This document shows, in pieces, positions 54,266 to 64,000 of a DNA stretch of 64,000 bases. The stretch's first letter is position 1. Each line of letters opens with the position of its first letter. The translations under genes and the position numbers were made by a program. Source of the stretch: Marinobacter mobilis (GTDB lineage Bacteria > Pseudomonadota > Gammaproteobacteria > Pseudomonadales > Oleiphilaceae); contig NZ_FNNE01000006.1 in the NCBI RefSeq assembly GCF_900106945.1, positions 186,001 to 250,000 of the forward strand, given 5' to 3'. The notes under the pieces are model-generated. The model was given only the letters and a program-made list of their open reading frames with translations. It did no database searches and had not been told where the DNA came from.

Positions 54266-56887
54266 ATGGGTGAGTTAGCCAAAGAGATCCTGCCGGTAAA
54301 TATAGAAGACGAACTCAAGCAGTCCTACCTCGATTACGCCATGAGCGTTATCGTCGGCCGGGCGCTGCCGGACGTTCGCGATGGTCTCAAGCCTGTACAC
54401 CGGCGAGTTCTGTTCGCCATGTCCGAACTGGGCAACGACTGGAACAAACCGTACAAAAAGTCTGCCCGTGTGGTGGGTGACGTCATCGGTAAGTACCACC
54501 CTCACGGTGACTCAGCGGTGTACGACACCATTGTCCGTATGGCCCAGCCATTTTCTCTGCGCTACCCGCTGGTAGACGGTCAGGGTAACTTCGGTTCCAT
54601 CGACGGCGATAACGCGGCCGCCATGCGTTACACCGAAATCCGCATGAAAAAGATCGCCCATTCCCTGCTGGCGGATCTTGATAAGGAAACCGTGGACTTT
54701 GTGCCGAACTACGATGGCACTGAGCAGATTCCTGAAGTGTTGCCCACCCGGGTACCGAACCTGCTGGTCAACGGTTCTTCTGGTATTGCCGTGGGTATGG
54801 CGACCAACATTCCTCCCCACAACCTGACTGAAGTCGTGAATGGTTGTCTGGCGTTGATCGAAAATCCGGATATGACCATCGATGAGCTGATGGAGCATAT
54901 CCCCGGGCCAGACTTCCCGACGGAAGGCATTATCAATGGCCGTGCCGGTATCGTTGAAGCCTACCGGACCGGTCGTGGCCGCATTTACATCCGTGCCCGC
55001 CACGAAATCGAGCATGACAAGAAGACTGGCCGTGACGCCATTATCATCACCGAACTGCCTTATCAGCTGAATAAGGCGCGGTTGATCGAGAAAATTGCCG
55101 AGCTGGTCAAGGAAAAGAAACTCGAAGGCATCTCCGAACTGCGGGATGAGTCGAACAAGGAAGGTATCCGGGTTGTGATCGAGTTGCGTCGCAACGAGAA
55201 TCCGGACGTTATCATCAATAATCTGTTCGCCCAGACCCAGCTGGAAACCGTGTTCGGCATCAACATGGTTGCGCTGATCAACGGTGAGCCGAAGATCCTT
55301 AATCTGAAAGAAATGCTGGACGCCTTTGTGCGCCACCGCCGGGAAGTGGTTACCCGCCGCACCATTTATGAGCTGCGCAAGGCTCGTGAGCGAGGCCACA
55401 TTCTGGAAGGCCTGACGGTTGCCCTGGCCAACATTGACGAGATCATCGAACTGATCAAGAAGTCGCCTTCTGCCGCTGAGGCAAAGGAAAAGCTGATGGA
55501 CCGTGGTTGGGCGCCGGGTGACGTGCTGGCCATGCTGGAGCGCGCTGGTGAAGACGCCTGTCGTCCGGATGATCTGCCCGAGATTTACGGCCTGCGTAAT
55601 GGTCTGTACCACCTCTCGCCGGAACAGGCTCAGGCGATCCTTGATCTGCGCCTGCACCGCCTGACCGGTCTGGAAACCGAAAAGCTCCAGAATGAATATA
55701 AAGAGATTCTGGAGAGAATTGCCGATCTGCTGGATATTCTTGGCAATCCTGAGCGTCTGCTGCAGGTTATCCGTGATGAGCTGGCTGAGGTGGTTGAGCA
55801 GTATGGTGACGAGCGTCGCACGGAGATCACCAGTTCCCGCCGTGACCTCACCATTGCCGATCTGATTGATGAAGAAGATCTGGTCGTGACCATCTCCCAT
55901 GGTGGTTACGCCAAGACCCAGGCGGTGACGGATTATCAGGCCCAGCGCCGGGGTGGTCGTGGTAAAGCGGCCACGACCATGAAGGAAGAAGATTTCATCG
56001 AGAAACTGTTGGTGGCCAACTCCCATGACACCATTTTGTGCTTCTCGAACCGGGGCAAGGTTTACTGGCTGCGGGTCTTTGAAATTCCACGGGCAAGCCG
56101 AACTTCCCGTGGCCGGCCGATGGTCAACATTCTGCCGCTGGACGAAGGTGAGCGGATTACCACCTTCCTGCCGGTGTCAGAATACACCGAAGACCATTTC
56201 GTATTGATGGCGACATCCAAGGGTGTGGTCAAGAAGACGCCGTTGCCGAATTTTGCACGTCCCCGCAGCAGCGGCCTGATTGCGCTGAGCCTGGATGAGG
56301 GTGACACCCTGATTGGTGCAGCAATCACCGAAGGCAACGCCGAAGTGATGTTGTTCTCAACAGCGGGCAAGGCTGTGCGTTTCAATGAGGAAGCGGTTCG
56401 TCCGATGAGTCGGACCGCCCGTGGTGTCCGCGGGATTCGCATGCCGGAAGGCCATCATGTGGTGTCACTGATCATTCCTCAGGATGACGGCGTAATTCTC
56501 ACCGCCAGTGAGAACGGCTATGGTAAGCGCACCACGATTGACGAATTCCCCACCTACAGCCGGGGTAGCCAGGGTGTTATCGCTATGCAGTGTTCCGAGC
56601 GTAACGGTAACCTGGTAACGGCGTTGCAGCTGTTCGATGGCGACGAGATGATGCTGATTACCGACAAGGGCACGCTGGTTCGTACCCGCACGGATGAGGT
56701 GTCGGTGCTGAGCCGGAACACCCAGGGCGTGCGCCTGATCAAGCTGTCCCAGGAAGATGAACGTCTGGTGGGTGTTGAGCGTATTGCCGAAACCGATGAA
56801 GATACCGACGTCGACCTGGATGCAGGCGTTGAAGGCGAAAGCGGTGAGGCAGGGTCTGACGCTGGCGAGCAGTCCAGCGAAGACTGA
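54266..56887 (+). CDS. gyrA: DNA gyrase subunit A
   Basis: Breakage-reunion subunit of gyrase, 873 residues (E. coli 875). The active-site tyrosine is Tyr122 in [10 protein letters not shown]. The quinolone-resistance region reads [10 protein letters not shown] with Ser83 and Asp87, the susceptible-type residues. The C-terminal pinwheel contains the GyrA-box (QRRGGRG) near residue 560, and the tail is very acidic. It heads the serC-pheA-hisC-tyrA/aroA-cmk-rpsA chain, as in Pseudomonas. A strong stem follows it. Confidence 0.98.
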   Translation: MGELAKEILPVNIEDELKQSYLDYAMSVIVGRALPDVRDGLKPVHRRVLFAMSELGNDWNKPYKKSARVVGDVIGKYHPHGDSAVYDTIVRMAQPFSLRYPLVDGQGNFGSIDGDNAAAMRYTEIRMKKIAHSLLADLDKETVDFVPNYDGTEQIPEVLPTRVPNLLVNGSSGIAVGMATNIPPHNLTEVVNGCLALIENPDMTIDELMEHIPGPDFPTEGIINGRAGIVEAYRTGRGRIYIRARHEIEHDKKTGRDAIIITELPYQLNKARLIEKIAELVKEKKLEGISELRDESNKEGIRVVIELRRNENPDVIINNLFAQTQLETVFGINMVALINGEPKILNLKEMLDAFVRHRREVVTRRTIYELRKARERGHILEGLTVALANIDEIIELIKKSPSAAEAKEKLMDRGWAPGDVLAMLERAGEDACRPDDLPEIYGLRNGLYHLSPEQAQAILDLRLHRLTGLETEKLQNEYKEILERIADLLDILGNPERLLQVIRDELAEVVEQYGDERRTEITSSRRDLTIADLIDEEDLVVTISHGGYAKTQAVTDYQAQRRGGRGKAATTMKEEDFIEKLLVANSHDTILCFSNRGKVYWLRVFEIPRASRTSRGRPMVNILPLDEGERITTFLPVSEYTEDHFVLMATSKGVVKKTPLPNFARPRSSGLIALSLDEGDTLIGAAITEGNAEVMLFSTAGKAVRFNEEAVRPMSRTARGVRGIRMPEGHHVVSLIIPQDDGVILTASENGYGKRTTIDEFPTYSRGSQGVIAMQCSERNGNLVTALQLFDGDEMMLITDKGTLVRTRTDEVSVLSRNTQGVRLIKLSQEDERLVGVERIAETDEDTDVDLDAGVEGESGEAGSDAGEQSSED

Positions 56888-56897
56888 TTGGACCTCC

Positions 56898-56935
56898 AGC
56901 CCGGCCCGGTGTGCCCAGGTACGCCGGGCCGGGCT
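56898..56935 (+). terminator. GC-rich 12-bp hairpin between gyrA and serC
   Basis: AGCCCGGCCCGG (56898-56909) pairs perfectly with CCGGGCCGGGCT (56924-56935), 14-base loop. Only a few T follow, so it may be a partial terminator or attenuator inside the supraoperon. Confidence 0.55.
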
Positions 56936-56966
56936 TACTATTTGAAAGGTGAGAGATCTCAAGAGC

Positions 56967-58049
56967 ATGAGCAGGGCATACAACTTTTGCGCGGGACCGG
57001 CCACTCTGCCGGAAGCAGTGTTGAAGCAGGCACGGGAAGAAATGCTGGACTGGCGTGGCAGCGGCATGTCGGTGATGGAGATGAGCCATCGCAGTGACGA
57101 GTTTGTCGAGATTGCTGAAACCGCCGAGCGGGATTTCCGTGACCTGGCGGGTGTGTCCGATGATTATGCCGTGCTGTTCATGCAGGGTGGCGCCAGCAGT
57201 CAGTTCGCCACGATTCCGCTCAACCTGCTGGGTGAAAAGGCCGGTGCCGACTACGTCAATACCGGTATCTGGTCAAAGAAGGCAATTGCGGAAGCCAGTC
57301 GCTACGGCGAAGTCAACGTTGTCGCCAGCGGCGCCGACAGCAATTTCACCTCTATTCCGGACCAGAGCACCTGGAACACTCGTGCTGATGCAGCCTACCT
57401 GCATTACACCCCGAACGAGACTATTGGTGGTGTAGAGTTTGATTTCATTCCCGAGACCGGGGATGTCCCGCTGGTGGCTGATTTCTCCTCCAGCATCCTT
57501 TCGCGGCCACTGGACGTGTCCAGATTTGGTCTGATCTACGCCGGTGCCCAGAAAAATATTGGTCCCTCCGGTCTGGTGGTTGTCGTGGTGCGCAAGGATT
57601 TGCTGGGCAAGGCCCGGGATATCACGCCGACTATGATGAACTACCAGGTGATTGCCGATAACGGCTCCATGTACAACACGCCGGCGACCTATTCCTGGTA
57701 TCTCGCCGGACTGGTGTTCCAGTGGCTCAAGACGCAAGGTGGCGTCGAGGGCATGGGCCAGCTGAACGAGCGTAAGGCGCGCAAGCTCTATGACTTCATC
57801 GACCGGTGCGACTTTTACGCCAACCCCATTGAAGCACGTTGCCGCTCGTGGATGAATGTACCGTTCACCCTGGCTGATGATGCACTGAATGGCGCTTTCC
57901 TGAAGGGTGCCGACGAGCGCGGATTGCTCAACCTGAAGGGGCACCGCTCGGTGGGGGGCATGCGTGCAAGCATTTATAACGCTCTGCCGGAAGCGGGTGT
58001 GGATGCACTGATTGATTACATGGCGAACTTTGCGGAGGAGCGTGGCTGA
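56967..58049 (+). CDS. serC: Phosphoserine aminotransferase
   Basis: PLP enzyme making phosphoserine (serine pathway) and 4-phosphohydroxythreonine (vitamin B6). 360 residues from ATG 56967 (SRAYNFCAGPATLPEAVL), matching E. coli SerC (362); GTG 56949 would add six residues not in the family. FMQGGASSQFATIPLNLL and GAQKNIGPSGL, which includes the PLP lysine, are present. pheA starts 2 bases after its stop. Confidence 0.96.
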   Translation: MSRAYNFCAGPATLPEAVLKQAREEMLDWRGSGMSVMEMSHRSDEFVEIAETAERDFRDLAGVSDDYAVLFMQGGASSQFATIPLNLLGEKAGADYVNTGIWSKKAIAEASRYGEVNVVASGADSNFTSIPDQSTWNTRADAAYLHYTPNETIGGVEFDFIPETGDVPLVADFSSSILSRPLDVSRFGLIYAGAQKNIGPSGLVVVVVRKDLLGKARDITPTMMNYQVIADNGSMYNTPATYSWYLAGLVFQWLKTQGGVEGMGQLNERKARKLYDFIDRCDFYANPIEARCRSWMNVPFTLADDALNGAFLKGADERGLLNLKGHRSVGGMRASIYNALPEAGVDALIDYMANFAEERG

Positions 58050-58051
58050 TC

Positions 58052-59149
58052 ATGAGTGATGAGCAGACCAAGCTTGGTGAACTGAGAGACCGTATCGACG
58101 GAATTGACCAGCAGATTATGGATCTGATCAGCGCCCGGGCCCGCTGCGCCCAGGAAGTTGCCGAGGTCAAGATGACCTACAATCCGGGCGCGGACGTGTT
58201 CTTCTATCGCCCGGAGCGGGAAGCCCAGGTGCTGCGTCGGATCAAGGAACAGAACCCGGGGCCTTTGTCCGGAGAGGAAATGGCGCGCCTGTTCCGGGAA
58301 ATCATGTCGGCGTGTCTGGCACTGGAAAAGCCGATGCATATCGCGTTTCTGGGGCCGGCGGGTACCTTTACCCAGGCAGCTGCGCTCAAGCATTTTGGTC
58401 ACTCGGTGGTCAGCGTTCCCCTGGCCGCCATAGATGCCGTGTTCCGGGAAGTGGAATCGGGCTCAGCCCACTATGGTGTTGTGCCGGTGGAAAACTCCAC
58501 TGAGGGCATGATTAACCACACCCTCGACATGTTTATGTCCTCGCCGCTGAAGATCTGTGGCGAAGTGCAGTTGCGTATCCATCACCACCTGTTGGCGTCG
58601 GCGGAAACCCGCGAAGGCGAGATTCACCGGATCTATTCCCATCAGCAATCTCTGGCTCAGTGCCGGCAGTGGCTTGATGCCAACCGCTTTGGTATTGAAC
58701 GGGTGCCGGTAAGCAGTAATGCCGAGGCGGCCCGTCGTGCAGCTGAGGAACCCGGTACCGCAGCGATTGCAGGTGATATGGCGGCGGAACTTTACGGCCT
58801 TGAGAAGCTAGCCGGAAACATCGAAGATCGTCCGGATAACACCACTCGATTCCTGATTATTGGCCGGGAAAGTGTCGGGCCCAGCGGTAACGACAAGTCC
58901 TCGATTCTGGTGTCCATGCGCAACAAGCCTGGCGCGCTTTACCAGTTGCTGGAGCCGTTCCATCGCGATGGCATCAGTCTGACCCGGATCGAAACCAGAC
59001 CGTCGCCGAGCGGTACCTGGGCCTATGTCTTCTACATCGATTTTGAGGGACACATGGAAGAGCCGAAGGTGGCCAAGGTGTTGGCGGAAATCGATGAAGA
59101 AGCGGTTGAACTCAAGCGCCTGGGCTCCTATCCCGTCGGTGTACTCTAG
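58052..59149 (+). CDS. pheA: Chorismate mutase / prephenate dehydratase (P-protein)
   Basis: Bifunctional enzyme converting chorismate to phenylpyruvate. 365 residues: chorismate mutase (about 1-90, LRDRIDGIDQQIMDLISARARCA), prephenate dehydratase (about 93-275, IAFLGPAGTFTQAA, VPVENSTEGMINHTLD) and an ACT domain for phenylalanine feedback (about 285-360, including NKPGALYQLL and LTRIETRPS). The ribosome binding site GGAGGAG lies inside the end of serC. Part of the supraoperon. Confidence 0.96.
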   Translation: MSDEQTKLGELRDRIDGIDQQIMDLISARARCAQEVAEVKMTYNPGADVFFYRPEREAQVLRRIKEQNPGPLSGEEMARLFREIMSACLALEKPMHIAFLGPAGTFTQAAALKHFGHSVVSVPLAAIDAVFREVESGSAHYGVVPVENSTEGMINHTLDMFMSSPLKICGEVQLRIHHHLLASAETREGEIHRIYSHQQSLAQCRQWLDANRFGIERVPVSSNAEAARRAAEEPGTAAIAGDMAAELYGLEKLAGNIEDRPDNTTRFLIIGRESVGPSGNDKSSILVSMRNKPGALYQLLEPFHRDGISLTRIETRPSPSGTWAYVFYIDFEGHMEEPKVAKVLAEIDEEAVELKRLGSYPVGVL

Positions 59150-59200
59150 TCAGCATTCAGCGGGTCGGATCAGACGGGTCTGACCCGGGAGACTCTACCT

Positions 59201-60331
59201 ATGTCATGTGACTTTCAGGCTTTGGCCGTTGCGGGAGTAAGGGCGCTGTCTCCCTACCAGCCGGGCAAGCCGATTGAAGAACTGGCCCGCGAATTGGGGC
59301 TGGATCCTGCTGGCATCGTCAAGCTGGCCAGCAATGAAAACCCGTTAGGGCCGAGCCCGAAGGCGCTTGAAGCCGCTCGTTCCGCCCTCGCAGACCTGTG
59401 TCGGTACCCGGATGGCAATGGCTTTGCGCTGAAAGCCAGGTTGGCCGAGCGATTGAATGTCACCCCGGCCCAATTGACGTTGGGCAATGGTTCCAACGAT
59501 GTACTCGAAGTGATCGCCCGCTGTTTTGCGGACAGCAGCTCCGAGGTTGTGTTTTCCCAGTATGCCTTTGCGGTGTACCCCATCGTTACCCAGGCCATCG
59601 GGGCGAAGGGGATCAGTGTCCCGGCCAAGGACTGGGGGCATGATCTGGATGCCATGGCTGCAGCGGTGACCGAGCGTACCCGCCTTATCTTTATTGCCAA
59701 CCCCAACAACCCCACGGGTACTGTGCTTGGCCGTGAAGCGATTGAAGTGTTCCTGCAGGCGGTACCTGAGCGAGTGTTGGTGGTGCTGGATGAAGCCTAT
59801 TGCGAATTTCTTGAAGACGGCAGCCAGGATGACAGTCTCGGCTGGTTATCCCGGTATCCAAACCTGATCATTACCCGTACCTTCTCCAAGGCCTGGGGGC
59901 TGGCGGCGCTTCGCGTGGGCTACAGCATCAGTTCGGCGGAAATTGCCGATGTGCTTAACCGGGTTCGCCAGCCGTTCAACGTCGACTCCATTGCCCTGGC
60001 GGCCGCTACGGCGGTGCTCGATGATCAGGACTATCTGGAACGCTCGCAGCAGGTCAACAGTGCCGGCTTGCGTCAGCTCTCGGATGGGTTTCGCAGCCTG
60101 GGGCTGAACTTTATTCCTTCGGCCGGTAACTTCATTGCCGTTGAAGTGGGCGCCAACGCGGCCGCCATCTACCAATCGCTGTTGCGTCAGGGCGTGATTG
60201 TGCGTCCGGTGGCAGGCTACGGTATGCCGGAGCATTTGCGGGTTTCTGTCGGTCTGGCAACAGAGAATGATCGTCTGCTGGCCGCGATGGCTGAGGCGCT
60301 CAGGGAGCAGGGTGATGTCCGCAGTGACTGA
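59201..60331 (+). CDS. hisC: Histidinol-phosphate / aromatic aminotransferase (HisC2 type)
   Basis: Class I/II PLP aminotransferase, 376 residues, with SNENPLGPSPKAL, NPNNPTGTVL and TFSKAWGLAALRVGY, whose Lys binds PLP. In the Pseudomonas supraoperon this paralogue (HisC2, also called HisHb) handles both histidinol phosphate and aromatic amino acids; the position between pheA and tyrA argues for a role in tyrosine and phenylalanine synthesis here. Its end overlaps tyrA-aroA by 17 bases. Confidence 0.92.
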   Translation: MSCDFQALAVAGVRALSPYQPGKPIEELARELGLDPAGIVKLASNENPLGPSPKALEAARSALADLCRYPDGNGFALKARLAERLNVTPAQLTLGNGSNDVLEVIARCFADSSSEVVFSQYAFAVYPIVTQAIGAKGISVPAKDWGHDLDAMAAAVTERTRLIFIANPNNPTGTVLGREAIEVFLQAVPERVLVVLDEAYCEFLEDGSQDDSLGWLSRYPNLIITRTFSKAWGLAALRVGYSISSAEIADVLNRVRQPFNVDSIALAAATAVLDDQDYLERSQQVNSAGLRQLSDGFRSLGLNFIPSAGNFIAVEVGANAAAIYQSLLRQGVIVRPVAGYGMPEHLRVSVGLATENDRLLAAMAEALREQGDVRSD

Positions 60332-62549
60332 CCCGGTACCGGTATTTCAGCGGATGGCAGTGATCGGGCTTGGGCTGATCGGCGGTTCCCTGGCAGCTGC
60401 CGTTCGCCGGGGTCGGCTGGCCGAGACGGTGGTTGCCTGTGATCGTCGCTACGAGGATGCGGTGTTAGGGCAGCAGCTTGGAGTCATTGACGAAGCTGCG
60501 CAATCCATCGCTGAAGCTGTATCTGGTGCCGACCTGGTCGTCGTCGCTGTGCCGGTCAGGGCCACCGAAAGTGTCCTGGAGCAGATCAAACCCCACCTCT
60601 CGGCGCATGCGGTTCTCACGGACGTGGGCAGCACCAAGGCGAGCTTTGTGGCTGCGGTTGAAGCGGTCTTCGGTGAGCTGGGTCCGAACATCATCCCGGG
60701 GCACCCCATTGCCGGCTCTGAAAAAAGTGGCGTCACCGCTTCTAATCCGGACCTGTTTGCCCACCACAAGGTCATCCTGACGCCTGCCGAAAACGCCGAC
60801 CCGGACAAGCTGGCAAAGCTTACCCGTCTCTGGGAAGGCTGTGACGCGACCGTGTTGACCATGTCGGTGGCGTACCATGACGAGGTGCTCGCGGCGACCA
60901 GTCATCTGCCCCATCTGATTGCTTTCTCGCTGGTGGATACCCTGGCCGGCGAAGATCAGAATATGGACATCTTCCGGTACGCGGCGGGTGGCTTCCGCGA
61001 CTTTACCCGGATTGCAGCCAGTGATCCGGTGATGTGGCATGATATTTTTCTATCGAACAGGGAAGCGGTGCTGCGGGTTATTGATCATTTCTCCCGTGAT
61101 CTGGATCAGCTGCGTACCGCCATTGCCGATCAGGACAGCACAACGCTGCTTAAAGTTTTTAGCCGGGCCAAGGCGGCACGGGAACACTTTTCAAAAATGC
61201 TTTCAGGACAGGCCTACGTGACAGATATGAGTCAGAATCAGGTGACATTCCATCTCAAACCCGGTGGTCGAATGACCGGTGATATCCGGGTGCCGGGCGA
61301 CAAATCGATCTCCCATCGCTCCATCATGCTGGGCGCGCTTGCGGACGGCGTAACCGAGGTCAACGGGTTCCTGGAGGGCGAAGACAGTCTCGCGACACTC
61401 CAGGCATTCCGGGACATGGGGGTGACGATTGAGGGCCCGGACAGCGGGCATGTGCGTATCCATGGCGTCGGAATTGACGGCTTGCAGGCGCCTCGCGGCC
61501 CACTGTACCTGGGTAACTCCGGCACCGCGATGCGGTTATTCACCGGCCTGCTGGCGGCGCAACCGTTTGACTCCGAGTTGACTGGCGATGAAAGTCTGTC
61601 GAAGCGCCCGATGGGACGGGTGGCGGATCCGCTCCGGGCAATGGGCGCGGTCATTGAGACCGGCGAGGCTGGGCGGCCACCGTTGAAGATTCGTGGTGGT
61701 CAGTCGTTGACTGGAATTCGTTACGAAATGCCAGTTGCCAGCGCCCAGGTCAAGTCCTGCCTGCTCCTGGCCGGACTGTATGCGGAAGGCGCGACGTCGG
61801 TGACTGAGCCGGCGCCAACCCGTGATCATACCGAGCGGATGCTTGAGGGATTTGGATATCACGTTCATCGCAGCGGTGCGACTGCCAGCGTGAGTGGTGG
61901 TGGGCGCCTGACCGCGACAGCGATTGATGTACCCGCGGATATTTCCTCGGCGGCATTTTTCCTGGTGGCGGCCAGCATCGCCCAGGATTCTGACCTGACT
62001 CTTCGTCATGTCGGGATGAATCCGACCCGGGTGGGGGTGATCAATATTCTCCGGCTCATGGGAGCGGATATCGAGATCGCCAACGAACGCGACATTGGCG
62101 GTGAACCGGTTGCCGATCTTCGGGTACGTTCTGCCAACCTTAAAGGCATCGATATTCCTGAGGATCAGGTGCCGCTGGCCATTGATGAGTTCCCTGTGTT
62201 GTTCATCGCAGCTGCGTGTGCGGAAGGGGAAACCATCCTTCGTGGCGCCGAGGAATTGCGGGTCAAGGAAAGTGACCGGATTCAGGTCATGGCCGATGGT
62301 CTGGCAGCGATTGGCGTGCAGACCACGGTGACTCCAGATGGCATTGTGATCACTGGTGGCCAGACTATGGTTGGCGGTACCGTTGACAGCCATGGCGATC
62401 ACCGTATCGCGATGTCGTTTGCGGTGGCTTCGCTGCGCGCTGAGGGCGAAATCGAGGTGACCGACTGCGCGAATGTGGCGACGTCGTTCCCCGGGTTCGT
62501 GGAGCTGGCGCAGTCGACGGGCATCCAGATTGTTGCCGAGGGGATCTGA
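60315..62549 (+). CDS. Fused prephenate dehydrogenase / EPSP synthase (TyrA-AroA)
   Basis: 744-residue fusion. Residues 1-300 are a TyrA-type dehydrogenase with the NAD fold GLGLIGGSLA (18-27), GHPIAGSEKSG and GGFRDFTRIA. From about residue 305 (an internal Met in MSQNQVTFHL) to the end is EPSP synthase: VPGDKSISHRSIMLGALADG, GNSGTAMRLFTGLLA, RVKESDRI and HGDHRIAMS. So one chain catalyses the last common shikimate step before chorismate and the dehydrogenase step to tyrosine. The same fusion is known in Pseudomonas. ATG 60315 lies within the hisC end, with AGGGAG upstream; the open frame back to 60198 overlaps hisC and is not supported. Confidence 0.95.
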   Translation: MSAVTDPVPVFQRMAVIGLGLIGGSLAAAVRRGRLAETVVACDRRYEDAVLGQQLGVIDEAAQSIAEAVSGADLVVVAVPVRATESVLEQIKPHLSAHAVLTDVGSTKASFVAAVEAVFGELGPNIIPGHPIAGSEKSGVTASNPDLFAHHKVILTPAENADPDKLAKLTRLWEGCDATVLTMSVAYHDEVLAATSHLPHLIAFSLVDTLAGEDQNMDIFRYAAGGFRDFTRIAASDPVMWHDIFLSNREAVLRVIDHFSRDLDQLRTAIADQDSTTLLKVFSRAKAAREHFSKMLSGQAYVTDMSQNQVTFHLKPGGRMTGDIRVPGDKSISHRSIMLGALADGVTEVNGFLEGEDSLATLQAFRDMGVTIEGPDSGHVRIHGVGIDGLQAPRGPLYLGNSGTAMRLFTGLLAAQPFDSELTGDESLSKRPMGRVADPLRAMGAVIETGEAGRPPLKIRGGQSLTGIRYEMPVASAQVKSCLLLAGLYAEGATSVTEPAPTRDHTERMLEGFGYHVHRSGATASVSGGGRLTATAIDVPADISSAAFFLVAASIAQDSDLTLRHVGMNPTRVGVINILRLMGADIEIANERDIGGEPVADLRVRSANLKGIDIPEDQVPLAIDEFPVLFIAAACAEGETILRGAEELRVKESDRIQVMADGLAAIGVQTTVTPDGIVITGGQTMVGGTVDSHGDHRIAMSFAVASLRAEGEIEVTDCANVATSFPGFVELAQSTGIQIVAEGI

Positions 62550-62552
62550 TCA

Positions 62553-63233
62553 ATGACACAGAGTCCGGTTCCGGTCATTACCATTGATGGTCCCAGCGGT
62601 GCCGGAAAAGGCACCGTCACGCAGATGCTGGCCCGCCGGCTGGGCTGGCACCTGCTCGACAGCGGCGCCCTGTACCGGTTGACCGCGTTGGCGGCGGTGC
62701 GGCAAGGGGTGCCCTTTGATGACGAGCCTGGTCTGGTTCGGGTGGCGGCGTCCCTGGATGTGCGTTTTGAACCGACACCTGCAGGGGGGCCGGTTCGAGT
62801 CATCCTGGCAGGAGAAGATGTGACCGCAGAGGTCCGTACCGAGAGTGCCGGAGATAATGCCTCCAAGGTCGCAGTCATTCAGGCGGTGCGGGATGCGTTG
62901 TTGCAGCGCCAGCGTGATTTTCGGCAGGCGCCGGGGCTGGTGGCTGATGGTCGTGATATGGGCACCGTGGTATTTCCTGACGCACCCACCAAGATTTTCC
63001 TCACCGCCAGCGCCGAAGAACGGGCGCAACGGCGTTATCGTCAGTTGAAGGATGCGGGGCTCAGTGTTAACATTGACGCCCTTTTAGACGAGATACGGGC
63101 GCGTGATGATCGTGATATGAACCGGTCAGCCGCCCCACTCAAACCCGCAGATGATGCGCAAGTCATTGATTCTACGGGGTTGGGTATCGAAGAGGTGTTA
63201 GGGAAGGTGATGGCCGCAGCAGGTCAGGCCTGA
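62553..63233 (+). CDS. cmk: Cytidylate kinase
   Basis: Phosphorylates CMP and dCMP. 226 residues with the P-loop [10 protein letters not shown] at 11-20, LDSGALYRL, and [35 protein letters not shown]; arginines near the end match the family. It starts 3 bases after tyrA-aroA and, as in most bacteria, precedes rpsA. Confidence 0.96.
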   Translation: MTQSPVPVITIDGPSGAGKGTVTQMLARRLGWHLLDSGALYRLTALAAVRQGVPFDDEPGLVRVAASLDVRFEPTPAGGPVRVILAGEDVTAEVRTESAGDNASKVAVIQAVRDALLQRQRDFRQAPGLVADGRDMGTVVFPDAPTKIFLTASAEERAQRRYRQLKDAGLSVNIDALLDEIRARDDRDMNRSAAPLKPADDAQVIDSTGLGIEEVLGKVMAAAGQA

Positions 63234-63245
63234 CCGCACCTTTTT
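63205..63245 (+). terminator. Palindromic stem at the cmk end, possible attenuator before rpsA
   Basis: A perfect 14-bp palindrome GGTCAGGCCTGACC (63222-63235) contains the cmk stop. Flanking AAGGTG (63205-63210) and CACCTT (63237-63242) can pair, and a run of five T follows. It could partly end transcription between cmk and rpsA. Confidence 0.5.
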
Positions 63246-63255
63246 GTCGTTGGAA

Positions 63256-63300
63256 TGCCGTATGCGGCGTAATTCGGCCAGCCACTGGTCGTATACGGCA
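63256..63300. repeat. Inverted repeat in the rpsA leader
   Basis: TGCCGTAT (63256-63263) and ATACGGCA (63293-63300) are perfect arms 29 bases apart, 64 bases before the rpsA ATG. rpsA messenger leaders are known sites of S1 autoregulation in E. coli; any such role here is inferred. Confidence 0.4.
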
Positions 63301-63363
63301 AATTACTAACAGACCGTGTTGCTGGTAGCACGGAGTTAACTTGCGTTGATCATAGGACACATA

Positions 63364-64000
63364 ATGACCGAGAGCTTTGCGGATCTTTTTGAAGAAAGCC
63401 TGAAAGAAATTGACATGCAGCCGGGTTCCATTGTTCAGGGAACCGTAGTTGATGTCGACAACGACTGGGTCACCGTTAACGCCGGACTGAAGTCCGAAGG
63501 CGTTATCCCCGCCTCCCAGTTCCTGAACGAAAAAGGCGAGTTGGAAATTGCCATCGGCGATGTTGTCGATGTAGCTCTCGACGCTGTGGAAGACGGCTTC
63601 GGTGAAACCCGTCTGTCCCGTGAGAAGGCCAAGCGTGCAGAAGCCTGGAAGGTACTTGAGAAGTCCTTCGAAGCTGAGGAAGTGGTTAAGGGTATTATCA
63701 ATGGCAAGGTCAAGGGTGGTTTCACCGTCGATCTGGCCGGCATCCGTGCCTTCCTGCCTGGCTCTCTGGTAGATGTTCGTCCGGTTCGCGATACCGCGCA
63801 CCTGGAGAACAAAGAACTTGAATTCAAAGTTATCAAGCTGGACCAGAAGCGTAACAACGTGGTTGTTTCACGCCGCGCCGTTCTGGAAGCTGAAAACAGT
63901 GCTGAGCGTGATGCACTGCTCGAAACCCTGACCGAAGGTCTGGAAATCAAGGGTATCGTCAAGAACCTGACCGACTACGGTGCATTCGTAGATCTGGGCG
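63364..64000 (+). CDS. rpsA: 30S ribosomal protein S1, 3'-truncated by window edge
   Basis: ATG 63364 opens a frame that runs off the window (212 complete codons, about 40% of a usual 555-560 residues). It begins [23 protein letters not shown] and contains the first two S1 RNA-binding repeats (about residues 20-87 and 105-172) and the start of a third (about 192 on, [17 protein letters not shown]). The position after cmk is the standard one. Confidence 0.97.
   Translation, partial: MTESFADLFEESLKEIDMQPGSIVQGTVVDVDNDWVTVNAGLKSEGVIPASQFLNEKGELEIAIGDVVDVALDAVEDGFGETRLSREKAKRAEAWKVLEKSFEAEEVVKGIINGKVKGGFTVDLAGIRAFLPGSLVDVRPVRDTAHLENKELEFKVIKLDQKRNNVVVSRRAVLEAENSAERDALLETLTEGLEIKGIVKNLTDYGAFVDLG

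Noticed and set aside
54512..56026. 504-codon open frame opposite gyrA
   Set aside because: Antisense shadow; the gyrA frame has all active-site motifs.
59161..59187. Inverted repeat GGGTC...GACCC between pheA and hisC
   Set aside because: Inner TCAGAC/GTCTGA arms leave only a 2-base loop and there is no T run; a small coincidental repeat is as likely.

Overview
The window is a stretch of chromosome from a gammaproteobacterium, most likely Marinobacter or a close relative. This is inferred from gene content and order: a fused TyrA-AroA protein inside the gyrA-serC-pheA-hisC-tyrA/aroA-cmk-rpsA 'supraoperon', AcnB beside MiaE, the tig-clpP-clpX-lon-hupB-ppiD run, and an Entner-Doudoroff block (hexR, zwf, pgl, eda) next to pyk and gap. 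GC content is moderate to high. I see no prophage, insertion sequence, CRISPR array or obvious foreign island. This is mostly core genome, with small accessory or regulatory modules between conserved blocks.

Layout. 1-2430: end of a cell-envelope/cofactor operon (pabC, mltG, tmk). 2551-8307: proline catabolism (AraC-type regulator, putA without its own DNA-binding domain, putP). 8443-11037 (minus): acnB, with miaE divergent to it. 12007-16290: a lone periplasmic binding protein, a LysR regulator divergent from ferredoxin-NADP reductase around a perfect palindrome, a second AraC-type regulator with a probable CTG start, and a small transglutaminase-like protein. 16337-17571 (minus): lpxH and ppiB. 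17803-20889: glnS-cysS. 21053-23221: malate synthase G behind a leader with two hairpins. 23324-24181 (minus): folD. 24428-24952: a tRNA operon (Pro, Arg, His, Leu) with a strong promoter. 25001-29985: a TonB-dependent receptor divergent from a YfiR-like protein and a membrane GGDEF-EAL protein, the most interesting accessory module.

30195-38877: protein quality control (tig, clpP, clpX, lon, hupB, ppiD). 38969-45498: central carbon metabolism under a probable HexR regulon (hexR divergent from zwf-pgl-eda; gap-pyk convergent with it). A 19-bp near-identical element lies upstream of both zwf/hexR and gap. 45686-51249: acyl-CoA synthetase, an SMR efflux protein and a 1039-residue PAS-PAS-GGDEF-EAL protein. 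51272-53011 (minus): gamma-glutamyltransferase. 53269-54123: purU. 54266-64000: gyrA and the aromatic amino acid supraoperon, running into rpsA, which is cut by the window edge.

Several start codons were moved from the longest open frame to an internal start supported by a ribosome binding site or family length (acnB, glcB, folD, clpP, hupB, hexR, zwf, pgl, gap, SMR, ggt, serC, tyrA-aroA). No region longer than 300 bases lacks a gene. The longest gaps (about 200-250 bases) hold promoters, leaders or terminators as listed. All functional names come from recognising family motifs by eye; no database search was run.
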